From NCBI GenBank assembly GCA_008828725.1, contig MEHQ01003351.1:242969-306968 (forward strand): a stretch of DNA of 64,000 bases, given 5' to 3'. Under the pieces are notes generated by a model. The model did no database searches. It saw nothing but the letters and a program-made list of their open reading frames with translations, and was not told the DNA's origin. Numbering within the stretch: the stretch's first letter is position 1; every line of letters begins with the position of its first letter. Shown here piece by piece: positions 1 to 12,852 of this stretch. Both the position numbers and the translations under genes were made by a program. The DNA comes from Saccharina japonica (taxonomy: Eukaryota; Sar; Phaeophyceae; Laminariales; Laminariaceae).

Positions 1-1171
1 GAAAAAATATATCTTGATTTTAGTGTGGAAGGGCATATATTGAAATTAGTGTGGAAAATGTTTATCTTGAAATTAGTGTGGGTAGAAGAAAGCAAAGAAA
101 GCCTAGAACTTCGGAAAAGCAAGGATCGTAGAAGCGCGAATTATTTGTCGTAGACTTGCTCTGAGAGCGCAGCAGGTTCACTGGGTTCTTATGATCAAGT
201 TAAAAAAAACGAGGACAAATGTAAGTAAGTCTATAGCGGCGCGTGTTCGTCCCATCGAGTTGACCTCGACTTTTACAAACACCCAGCAGCACATCCTATA
301 TCCACGCCCCCGCTCGTCGCTCTGCGCTGCCTTGGCCCCTATCAATGCTGCTACAGCCAACTACTGTAGCAGCAGTGTCTCATAACACACAGCAAGCTGA
401 TGCACCTTTCGAGTATACCAGGTACCAGGTCTCTGTGGCCTGCTTGTTCCATGGTCTCATCCGCACTAAATAAAGTCTACTACGAGTATCTTCTCGGCTT
501 GTTGTGTCCCGAGCTTATCGCGTACCAGTACGAGCGTAAGGGACTATGCGATCAGAAGCGAACAACACCTGCCTCATCACCACGTACTCGTAGACGTACA
601 TGCATGCACAGCTATTATAGTCTCCTAAAGCATGTGCCCGTTTGTGCGTTTGTTCACACCGCGCCACAGGACACAGGATACAGATACGGTTTGATGCGGT
701 CGAAATTGTGACCAGCTGGCCACTCGATTCGTCCTGAACCTATCGAGCTATTGAGATGACGGTTCATATGATTGGTCAAATCCCCCCATACTCGTTCGTA
801 CTAAAAAAATACGTTCTACATCCTGGAACCTGATGGTTTATATTTTTTGAATTTTCTGCTTCCATGAGTTCGGCTCGGGGATCCACCGGATAGAGGCCGC
901 GATCGCCGTCGCACAGAGCTGCACAGCACACAGAGCAACCCACCTATCTGCCATAGCAGCAGAATCGCCTCACCACCCTATATCTTCCAAGGCGTGTCGT
1001 GTCGAGCAGAGCTTCGCCCAAGCTGAACGAGAGCCGAGCCCATTGAATAGCTAGCCTACAGTCAACATATAAACAGCGGAGGAGGGACATGGGTTGGTGT
1101 TTGCCGTGGCGTGCGCAGATCAGACACGGAGCAGAGGCAACACCAGCAGCACCAGCAGCACCGACAACACC
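1..1171. other. 5' flank of the receptor kinase gene, no gene seen
   Basis: No reading frame here resembles a known protein; the open frames are short and compositionally ordinary. Positions 1-85 carry three imperfect repeats of a TTGAAATTAGTGTGG-type word that also occurs in the small TTAACCC-ended repeats later in the window. The promoter and 5' UTR of the downstream + strand receptor gene should lie here or within the first exon, but I see no convincing core promoter. Confidence 0.5.
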
Positions 1172-1427
1172 ATGAAGGCGACGCCCTGCACGGGTATCGT
1201 CGTCGTGGGTCTTGAACCGGCGACGCCCACAGCTCTGCGCTGCTCCGCATCTCCTAGCCGGAGAGGAAGGGAAAGGGAGAAACTGCTACTCGTAGCAGAG
1301 CTTTTGGGCTGTCGTGATGCAGTGCGTCCCCTCCCTGCTCGCCGTCTGGTTGGCGTCCTGCTTGGGTTGGGCCTGCTGTCGAGCTTGGGGAGGAGCGCGG
1401 GCTGCGAAGCTGCTACAGTCAAGATAG
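1172..1427 (+). CDS. Receptor kinase exon 1: hydrophobic leader and first ectodomain strand
   Basis: The frame ends GCEAATVKIG, typical of the first beta-strand of PBP-I ligand-binding domains, just after a hydrophobic stretch (LVGVLLGLGLLSSL) that can act as signal peptide or signal anchor. The donor is ATAG/gtgaga and leaves phase 1, which matches exon 2. The ATG at 1172 is in frame but puts about 60 residues before the hydrophobic segment, long for a signal peptide; the same frame is open back to 1094. The true start could lie in an unseen upstream exon. A second ATG at 1317, in another frame, also yields a leader-like peptide but runs into a stop at the donor. Confidence 0.55.
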
Positions 1428-4400
1428 GTGAGAGGTGGCGAGACCCTTCTGCTTAGAGTCCTGGGGTGCTGTACAGCGAGAAGAACCTTTGCTTCCTTTT
1501 TGGACCTTGCTGCAAGGCAACCGGACGCGGAATATCTCGTCATGTGTTTGTAGTATGTTGCCGGTCGTTGTCCACGCTAAACATCTATTAATAAATAGGG
1601 CCTAATAAATATGACAGCCCCGAAACCTGTCATATGAGTCATGACCTTCGGACGAGAGCTACTCGCTCCAAGGCTGTCAGTATACCTATCAATCTATCGT
1701 TGTTTTCCTTAGATCAGCCTTCTGTGTTTCAGAGGGCAGCAACAACAGCAGTAGCAGCAGTGTTTTACGAGAAGCTCAAGGCTGATACTATACGTGAGGG
1801 GCCCGCGCCGTGCTGGTGTTTCTGGTATCGCGTTGTAGACACTTCCTACCTCGCAGCCAGTTTTGAGCTTGTACTCATAACCAAAAGTTACCAGGTTGTT
1901 TTACTCGCAAAGTAGGAGTACTTCTGTTTCGTCGTAGGAGTTACTGCTGTTGAGCCCCCCCGAGAGGTTGTTCCAGGGTTTTTGTTCCTGCCACCGGGTT
2001 CCTTCGCTCACCGTCCCAAGTTTTTATTTTTGTGTCTCTCGTCAACAAGTACAGCAGCAGTGTAGCACGGGTACACCTATGCATACGAGTACGGCTGTAG
2101 ACCCGTCAGTCGGCGGCATTTACAGGGATTTCGGTGACGGGTACACGTAATTACGCGTAACCAAACACCGACATAATTGACTGGAACAAAATGCCATAAT
2201 TACGTCTGCCACCCCCTTACATAGAAACGCCACTTTAGGTGGTCGGAAACCCAAAAAATACACCGCATACCGCATACCCAGCGGACAGACAGCGCACCAG
2301 CACACAGCAGCAGCATCAGCAGCACAGAGTTAAGGCTAAGGGCCCTAGCCGCCCTACTATATAGCCCTAACCCTATGCCGTACTGCCGACAGCAGTACAG
2401 ATAATTAGAGCAAACGGAGTTCCAGCACTGCTGTTGTTGTCTTCACATTAAACCCGTTCTTTCTACTCAACCACATCAGTACACCCAGTGCCTGTCCTGA
2501 TTTCTTTTCCTAGAGAGATACAAATTCTGTGGTCACAGACTGTGAAACAGAGAAAAACCAAAACAAAATAAACGCAAATTAATGGGTAAAGCAAGTGAGA
2601 TGCGTAACGTACCGGGTACGAGAACACAGCGACACGAGACACGAGCCGAACCAAAACATAAGACCAAAAAAGACAAATAAAAAACAAGTTCTGAAATGAA
2701 ACATAATACAAATGACGCAGGGAGACAGAAGCGCCCCTAGACGAAAAGCACACGTGCCCAAGAGGAACAGATAACTGCTGCACGAGCGAGGCAACACGAA
2801 AAAAGAGAGAGACACCGGCATAGGGTGGAAACAAAGGGAGAAACAAGGCAAAAAAAGCAAGAAAGAAGACACGAGAGAGGAAAAGAGAAAAATAGTTCTC
2901 AAGGCAAGCTCAAGGCGATGGTAACAACAAGTTCCCGTCTCTGCTATAAAAACTGATACGGGGACCATGTCACACCTTCTACCATCTCATTCCCACTCTA
3001 AAAATAAAAACGGTGTCAAGAGTCGATACTACCTCTGCCGCGCCCCCCCCAGTGAACACATCAACAGGAAACAAATAATAGAATTCAAGGACTAGTCGAG
3101 CCGATATCTGGCCACACGATCTATCATTACTACACATGAATATAAGCAAAAACCGGGGATCTGCCTTTTTCGTCTCCGGAGGAATAGATGCAAGTATGCG
3201 TAATTTTTCCCAAAGGCTATTTTCCCATATTCTCGCACATCAGTTTTTGGTTGACATCGCGGTAACCTACATCCTCTGGTATTTCACGACTATTAATAGT
3301 ACGTAACTAATCGTAACTAATCGGTAGGTGCCGTTAGACAACTAACTGCCTTTAGTCGGTTAAGTCGGCTTGCGAAGCCAGCTGGTGGTCAACCGACGTG
3401 CCGACTTATAACCCAGGCGAACGAAGCGAGCCAAATAATCGACGAATACCTCCCGCCCAAAAAAAGAAAAAATGCACCCCGCATTCAATAATCCTTCCAC
3501 CAAGTGTGGAAACCCCACAAGTCGGATAGTCGGCACCACCCGAGAAGCGACTCACTATTGCTGTGTTCCCAATTATTAACTAATTGGTGAATTATTGTAA
3601 GTCGTTTCGACTCACAGCTTTAGGTTCACCTTGTATACTGCTGTGCGTGTATTACGTGAAACGTCTCTGTGCTTACAGCTTACAGCATGGTAGGGTCATG
3701 CACTTTTAAACTCCAAGCGCTAGGACCCTCCAAAAGCACAGCAGAATGTAGCCGTGGTATATATCATATCATCAGCTGACGTAAATCTGCCCGTTCAGGC
3801 GAACTTCCACACACGTGCCCGCCTAAAATGGTGCTGTTCTAATATGAGGTACATATACAGGGTTTTGTCACGAAACTGGAAGGCATTTTTTCCCGACGGT
3901 GAGATTATTTTTCGGCTTCGACTATCGCCGGTCACCGCCCCGACCCGGAACTCCAATCCTTACGCAGAGGTCTGCTTGGTTGGTGTGCCAGCTGGTCGTT
4001 GTGCTGGGAAATGCTCTTGTTGGTTGTGGTCGGACACGTCTAAGGAAGTTCGCCTGAACGGGCAGATCTACGCGAGATCTCATATCATATGTATACACGA
4101 GTAGACTGATGTACTTCGCAGTATTCATGGACTACTCGTACCTCGGGTACGTACAGCAGTGGGAGTTGAATTACCTTTGGCCACTGGTTCGTAACATAAG
4201 CATTTGCAATTAACTAGCGTGTCGGGGGGGGGGGTGTACTCATTCATGCGATGGTTCCTCGGATTGTTGTGAGGATGGGGGCGGACGGAGGCGGGGGGGG
4301 CGTACTCATTTGTTGCTTGCCCTAGCCATTTGACCATTGACCACGCATCCCTTTCGAGACGGAGCAGGGGTGTTGTTTTGTTGCTCGTGTTGCAGTTGTG

Positions 4401-7400
4401 ATTTCAGTAGGTACATGAGGGTTTATGTGTGACTCCCGTACATAGTTCTGCTGTTGTGGATCTACTTCTTCAGGAGATTGTAAATCTCCGATGTGGGTCA
4501 TATAAACCCCTTGAGTACGCGCGATCGAAGTATCACATGATATCACACTCAGCCTGCAAAGATGAGGTTCGACGATATCCTCGATCTCACAGCTATTGTT
4601 TTTCAATTTGATAAATATAACAATACTGCCACTGCTTTAGATGGTGTGTTATGGTCAAACGCTTTGCTGCTCCTTCTGCTGCTGCGGAGATAGACTTACT
4701 AGACAGCGCTGTTTGCAGTTTTGAGCGTCGGCGCCGCTGTTTGTGTTTCTCGAGTGTGCTTGCTGTCAGGGCAGCCTCAGCACCACGTCCATCTCCTCCT
4801 CCCTCCTTGCTAGTGGTGGATATCGGATATCGATATCGGAATCGAGATCGATACGATACCGCTAAACAAAAAAAGCGAACCGGTATGATTTCTTTGTTTG
4901 ATATATCGAACCTTTCGTTCAGTATCTGCATAAAAAGCACGGAGATGCCAGGGGACGGAGGGCAAAGCACGTTTGATATTTCGATATATCGAAAGTTCGA
5001 TATTTCGAGACGATACGTCGAAAGTTCGATATTCCAATACATCGAAGCTTTCGATACGATGTCCAACGGTATATGCTCTTTGCAAAGCGGCAGTCTAAAA
5101 CGCTCATACGCGTACGAGTGGCCCACAGCAACATCGGGCTTTTGGGGCGGCTGGTGTCCCGAGGTTCAGAGTTCAGAGTTCTGCTGTTACGTACGTTTAC
5201 GTTTCGTCACACAATGTATACGAGTAACGTATTTCACGTATGATACCACCACCCTTCTCAAAGATGCCAACCCGCCACAGGAAACCACCCCCGGTGATAG
5301 AAAAAAGCAAAACTTCAGAAAAGGGCCAGAGGTGTTACCACCTGGGTAGATTGGATACCACCCCCCTGGGCCGATATGCCTTCCAGTCAGTACAATATAT
5401 AGTACCTCTCGGCCCTCGAGGCCAGTACGGACATACACGCTATTTTTCCATCGCATGATGTAGTACACTTTCCAGGTGCCAGGTATAAGTTATCACCATG
5501 GGCAACCACCAGTAGTTTGGAATACGATACCGACAGGTAGTTGGGCGCGCAGGATGTACGTAACATACAAAGCAGAATCCTAGGGTCGGGCCCTGGTCCA
5601 GTATGTACTACCAGTGTTATTGTACTGGTTGAGGGAGCTACCAGGGTTGCCAGTGTACTAAAAAATATGTATGTAATTCCCACAATAAAGCCTTCTAACA
5701 TAGCGGAAACCCATCAAAATGCGTGTCGCAGAGATAGGGCACGCGAAACCTAAGAAAGAGGCGAGAGAGAGAGAGGGAGAGGGAGGGAGACTTTGAGCAC
5801 CGATAGCCTGAGCTCTGTAGATCGCTCCTGTACCATCATGTACTCTGTCCGCCCTTTCTTGTTGCCAACCTACCACTCAATTGCCGTTAAAACATGGCCC
5901 ACAATCAGCGTTTGTTTTAGCTCTAGTGAAGCCAAATCACGACAAAACGGACCTTCGGCAGGGCGCCTCCAGCGGGTCCCCCTCGCCAGCCGGGGGGGGG
6001 GGGCGGGGGTCGTGGCTTCGCCGCGACCAGTTTCTGCTTCGCCAAAACTGTACACTGTTCGGGTCCAGTGTACTGGCACCTGACGTAACCAGTGTATACT
6101 GTACTGGCTGGAGCTGCCAGGGCCCAGTCCTACTGTAACTATTGTGGTTTTTCTACTAACACTATGAATACGTACAATATATCGTTTCCCTGAAATGTAG
6201 CCCGTCCTCTCAAGACAGGCTCCAGCGAAAGCATATCGATGGAAGAAATCACGCAAATACGAAAGAATACGGGCACCTCACCGCAAGGAGTACCAGTACG
6301 CAAGGGGGCGGTACCAACGAGCTGTGGTATACCATCCCGTGATCAATTGCAACCAAACAAAATCCGCAACATACGTATCCGCACATGGTATATATGTATG
6401 GTATACGCGTGCACACCCGAATACGTTGAAAAATAAAGAAATAACAAAAAATAGCAAAAAGGTCTTATGTATACGTACGAAGAAGCAAAAAAACTATACC
6501 AGTGCAGTACAGCAGAGGCCCACGAAGAAGAAACAACCCAAACATAAGGCTCACTTCTGAGGGGCGCTAAAAAGGTTGGATTAAGTTGGATTACGTTGGA
6601 TTCCAGAAATCGTGCGCAGCGGTGAGCGCTGCACTACGTACTACCATAGCCTATGCCCAAGGCTATTGTACCAGGTATTTACAATAGCCTATGCCCAAGG
6701 CTGATCAAGGATATGTTGTTGCTAAAAGCTTTTAAGGCTCAGGCTTTCTCAGATTAGAAGTTTCTTTTTGGCGGGCCCATACTGCTGTATAAAGTTCGGG
6801 CACGCCGAAGATTTCTGCACGTACTGCACGCGCCGGCCGTTGTATGTACGCCGCCGGCACGGAGTGATTAAAGGGATCATTGTCAGCACGCGGCATATTA
6901 TATGAGATAATATGATATGATATGATATGATATGATATGGTATGGTATGGTATGATATGATATGGTATGACCTCCCCCGACTCGCCCAACACCTCACGGC
7001 GCTTCGCGCTTGGTGCTAGCAATGTCTGCCTGGTCGGTGAAAACCCGGCATGCTCCGTCCCGGCATTGTAGGGATGCGAGGGTCAACGGTCATACGACTA
7101 CGGCCATGCATGAAAAGGAAGTACCCCCCCCCCGTCTAATGGACTTCGCGATAACGCTGAAACTGCGATTTCGTGTAGGGGACATGGACCTGCCAGAAAG
7201 AAGGAGGTACACCAGTAGCCGGGGAAGAGGAGGAAGTAGATGCATATATGTGCCCTTGTGGCAAAGCAACAGAGAATAGAACTTACATAGTGGGCGAATG
7301 TGAAATGTACATGGAGGAACGGGATGTGTTGGAGGACATGAGGAAAATTGACGAATGTGACATGGAGAAGTATGGTACACTACGCGTAGATAGTAGCGAG

Positions 7401-10400
7401 AAAACGATCGCTATCTTAGGAGATAGATGGTGGTCACCGACGGCGAAAGAGGAAGGGGATAATATTAGCAAAAAATAACAATGTGATATATGGAACCAAC
7501 GTAATGAGCGCCAAACTGTTGGACGTGTCTCTAGTTGGAGTAGGAACGGTGCTCCGTCTCCAAAGGGATGCGTAGTCAATGGTCAAATCATTACGGGTAA
7601 GGCAAGCAACAAATGAGTACGCCCCCCCTCATTGACCCTCTACTGGCCATGCAACTCCACCTCACAAGCGGTTCTTAGTAGTGCCCGCGCTGCCCCCCCG
7701 TCCTCCGATTTATTTTCTTCGCCTTGTTTTTATCTCTCCCTCCTAGTCGTATGTCAGATCCGGGTCACATAGCAGGCTCTCCTCCCCCCTCCCCACTACG
7801 GTTCGTCCCTTGTATAGTCATCACGAGAATGCTTCGCCCCTTATCGTTAGAATATCAATACGGGGGACCATAGTAAACACTAGTAAATAGGACCTTCGGT
7901 ACACACAACAACGTACATATTTGCCATTTTTTTCTAATAATATGTGGTCCTATTTACTATCGTCCCCCGTAGTATTATTTCTTACCAGGTACCTGTACAC
8001 TAATGCACGCGCGATCGAAGTGCCACTCACAGCTTGATAACATTAGTTTCGACATTTTTGTCCATCTCATCATGACAGCTGTTTTTTTTTTTTTTTTTTT
8101 TTCTTACGATATACTTCAGGTCTAGGCTACAGCAGGCTACGAATGGGATTTTTCATCGGGCGCACTTTTATTTTTTTCTCAAAATTAATGTTTGGGTTTA
8201 GTACAGAGCTCCTGTACTACAATCAAGTGTGGCGCCTCAGAAATGTTAGGCGCCCCACCTATAAGGCAACTATGGGTCTCCTTTGCCCTCAACCCCTTAA
8301 GAACCGGTCCCACGTTTTTGGGACACACTACTTCGAATTAGTGTGGGATATGTTTTTCAGTTCTGTAAGGGTTAAAAGAGCGTTGAGTTCGCACAGGGGT
8401 GCCGATCGTTTTTTCAGCGCTCGATTTTCCATCACGGGAAAGTTGTCACTACCGAATAAGCTGTTTTCGGAAAAATCTGATCGAGAGCCTTCCGAACAAC
8501 ATCTTATTCGGTATTAGCACCCTTACCGTTGTCGAGAAAACGAGCGCTGAGATCGCACCCCTGTGCGAACTGAACGCCCTTTACGGTGCTCGTCGGCCCT
8601 GTATATAGCTTATCTTCGGGGGCGAGGGTGGGTGGCCGGCACTGGCACCCTCTGACGGCCATCGTTACGATGTGATATCATAGCGTCCTAAACTTCTGCG
8701 GGCTCTTGTTTTTTTTTTTTTTGTCTCTCTCATGTGATGCGTTTGATTGAACAATTCACACATCGGACGAATAGATCATCGATTCCCGCTTAAATGATCT
8801 AGATCTTTTCACGGCAGATATATTCCTGATCTGTATGATCTGTATGATATGTATGATCTGTATGATCTACTACTGTAACTCGTGTTGCGACGTGGGGGCC
8901 GTACAATCTGCATGATCTAGGACAGTTTTGCTGGGTTGGATCTGTGCTATTCAGATTCTGCACAAGCTCTCACAACGGCAGGCGAGTATCTAGATGATCT
9001 ATCTGTAGATAGATCTGTATATGTTTGACGTGCACGTGTTCAAGGCTGAGGCATGGCGGCAAACCACAAACCATGTTCATATCATGTGAATATCATATCA
9101 TACCATATAATATCATATAGTATAATCTCATATCATATCGTTTTAATCAACAGTGGAAATCTTGGCCTGCTGAAGGCGACTCTTGCACCGCAGCGGAACT
9201 GCTTTTTTTCTATTCGCGTATTGCGTCTACAGTACTATTCCTGGTATCATACCTGGCATGTACTGGTAGCGTTTTCGAATTGTAACCCTCTCTAATATAT
9301 ATGCGCGTGAATGGGCAAAACATATTTTTTGTTCTAACAGTTGTATCACCCGTACGGTCGACCGCCATCAGTAGTACAGTAGTACTCGAACCGTATCGCT
9401 GCTGCACCACTGCCGTTGTTGGTATACGAAGTATCAGTATATCACTGCCGGACACAAATACAATTAAGTACCCGCCGTACAAGGTGTTTTCGCCGACGCC
9501 GCGCATGCATCGCTTACCGGACAGAGTGGTACCAAGCCGGAACAAAAAATGTGTTTCTTGTTGTTGGTATATACCACCCTTGTTTGCTTGTGTAATAATG
9601 CTGCTAAAAACGAAATACCCTCGACATCTCTACCTTTTCGCTGACATCTGCGCTACGTACACGTCACGATTACATTGTTGTATTTCACATCAACTCATCG
9701 CCACAGTGCAGTTTGTGGTTACAGGGCATATAATCATATGCTATGATTGATACACTACAACAGTCGGTATTCCTCACCACTTTTAGGCATGCCTTATTTT
9801 GTGTGTTTGGGCCAGGCTGGGGTTCTTACATGTCTGGCGGGGTGTGTCCTACGTACCCTAATTTCATTATAAATATGGCGGCACATTCTTATCTTCGTCT
9901 TAAACGCGAGCCTGATTTTTTCAACTCCCAAATTAGTAATGTGCTGTCGACTGTTGCGTACAGTACGCGACATTTGTCAAGAGTTTGGGAGCTAAGAATT
10001 TCAGGCTAACTTTTGTTTTTTAGTTCAAGAATTTACAGCTACGTAAGCATTTGCACTTTGCCAGTAACGTCACTCTGAATCTCATGCAACAGCCTTTAAG
10101 AGCCTGCGCTCAACGCTGACATCACAAGAAATCCTCGATGTCACAGCTGTGTGTGTGTGTTTTTTGTTTTTTTTATTTTTAGTATTAAGCCGCGAGTTTT
10201 TGCCGAAGTAGGAGATTTTTAACCTCTGTGGCGTGCTGTGAACCGCTGTACTTTACGTGCTGTTCAGGTTTTCTGGTGGACTGGGGCTTGAGATCTCCGC
10301 TGTACCCGGCGGCGGCTGCAGCCGCGGCAGAAGGCGCCGCGAAGGCTCTCGGAAATGCAGGCGTTTTCCCCCCCGGGGACAAGGTGGAATGGGTATGGCA

Positions 10401-12821
10401 AGACTCCGCCTGCGACGCTGACAGGGTGAGAGACAAAACATGCTACGTAGGGCTGTGGAGTTGGACGGCTAAAAGTCGCGGACTACTGTAGACTGTAGGT
10501 ATTAAGTTGGCTATGTATTCATATATATGTAGGTATTACAGCTGTAGTAGTTACGGGGGAACACACTTTATTGTAGTAGTAGTAGTCAGAAGCAAATATG
10601 GTGTGTATACATTAGGGGGGATGTATGGTGTGTATGCATTAGGGGGGATGTAGGATTTTTGGGTCCATCGTGCGTTCCCCTAACAGTACAGTATATACGT
10701 GGCACTCGTCGCTTTGGTATAATGTGATTTTTTTTGCATTATGCGAAGAAGACTTGTCTACAGAAGGTACGTACCTGGTAGTATTTACCAGGGGTACTTA
10801 TCAAAACGAGAGAAAGGGGGATGTTTGGTGTGTATGCATTAGGGGGGATGTATGGTGTGTATGCATTAGGGGGATGTGTGGTGTGTATGCATTAGGGGGG
10901 ATGTAGGATTTTGGGGTCCATCGTGGGTTCCCCTAACAGTACAGTATATACGTGGCACTCGTCGCTTTGGTACAATGTGTTTTTTTTTGCATTATGCGAA
11001 GAAGACTTGTTTACAGAAGGTACGTACCTGGTAGTATTTACCAGGGGTACTTATCAAAACGAGAGAGATACCGAACTTTCGCTCGCCTCTTTTCGACTGA
11101 AACCACGCGTCGAGACTAAACTGCGTAAAACCAGAGTTGGACACAATACCTTCGGGAGTAGTAAGAGGGTTACTGATTGAATACCTTTACTGAGTACTAT
11201 TTATAGGTATTGAGTTCGCTAGTATTGAGTACGCTGGTATTAAGCACCTGGTTTCGAGTATTGTGAGTTCTGGGTACTGAGTACTCTGATAGTATTTGAG
11301 TACTGTGTACGGTTCTGATGTTGGGCATTAGGTTTTGTGCTGTTTTCTACGTACCCGGCACGGTGCTGTCTCAAACGCTAGCTTTCGCGGTTCTCTTCGA
11401 GAAATAATGTATACGTACCAGGTATGAGACAGGACCGCTTCACCTAACCGAAGAAACACCGGAGACTGAGTACACCCCCCGTCCCCCCTCTGCCAGCCCG
11501 CTTCACAAGCGGTTCATAGTGAGATGCAGCTCACCCTTCATGCGACTCGCCAAAAACCTTACGGCGCTTCGCGCTTGGCGCAAGCAATATCTGCCTGGTC
11601 GGTGAAAACCCGACGTGCTCCGTCCCGGCATTGTAGGCATGCGAGGGTCTACGCATAGTCATACGACTACGGCTATGCATGACACGAGTACACCCCCCTC
11701 GCCCCTCCAACTCTTCCTCCTCCCTCTTCTCTCCGCCAACCGCCGCAATCCCCCATCCCCCCTCATCTCCCTCCCCTCTCCTTCTCCCCTCTTCCGCTCT
11801 CCCCTCCCGTTCCCCCTCTTCCCCTCGGCTCTCGCCCCCATCCCGCCGCTCTCCCCCCTCCCACTTCTCATCCCCCCCCCCTCCCATCACCCCTCCTCCG
11901 GGTTCTCCCCTCCTTCCACTTCCACAGGCCTTCGACGCTACTGAAACCCTTCTAGAGGAGTTCGGTGTGGACCTCATTGTCGGCCCCGCCTGCTGCTCCG
12001 CGGCGGCCACTGCCAGCGTTTTGGCGGCGAGGAGGGGAGTTCCAGTGATATCGTGGGCGTGTTCGGCGGATTTTTTGTCAGACAAGGTGTGATGCGGTGG
12101 CCGGCGCTCTACGATCTGCTCCAAACTGGGGGGGGGGGCAGGGTGTGTTGTGTAGCCATATTGGAAAATGGAGGAAGGGACTGTTTTGACAATTTTAGTA
12201 CTGCACTGTACATGAACCTAAGTTTGACTCTAATGACAAGTGTTTTCTCGCCACAACGGGAGTACGGTCCTTAACCCATTCAGAACTGAAATAAATTATG
12301 CCACACTATTTCCAAGTAATTTGTCCCCAAATACGTGGGACCAGTTCTTAAGGGGTTAAGGTGGATTAAGGCCTTAAGGAGTTAAGCGTAATTGTGCGGC
12401 TTTTTGTTTGATGGGTAGGCCGAAACGCCAACAACGAGATACGTATATACTTCATGTTTTAGTTTGATTCACGAAATCATTACGAGTTCTGAGCTTCGCG
12501 TGTTGTACATGTTTTTGTTGATTTTTTGTTTTTGTTTTTTTCCCAGTGGAAGCGAAGGTGGCGTTTTCCACGAAACCGTTGATGGAACACGAAATAACAG
12601 CAAACCACGACAGAAAAACAGCAACACCAATAACGACAACGACAACGACAACCACAAGACGTACACACCACCACACAGCGGCTGCTGCTGCTGCTCCTAT
12701 AGTGGCAGCAGCAGCAGCACCGTGCCCCCCCCCCAATATCCCACACGCCGGGTGAAGTGGGAATCGATTGTCTCTCCAACTTGTGCAATGTTATCGCCCA
12801 CATGTCAGGTAAGAATCAGTT

Positions 12822-12852
<31 letters not shown>

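Noticed and set aside
12757..12815. Possible extra receptor exon (VGIDCLSNLCNVIAHMSG before gtaaga)
   Set aside because: Exons 3 and 4 join directly in phase and match the PBP-I order without it; it also lacks a convincing family match.
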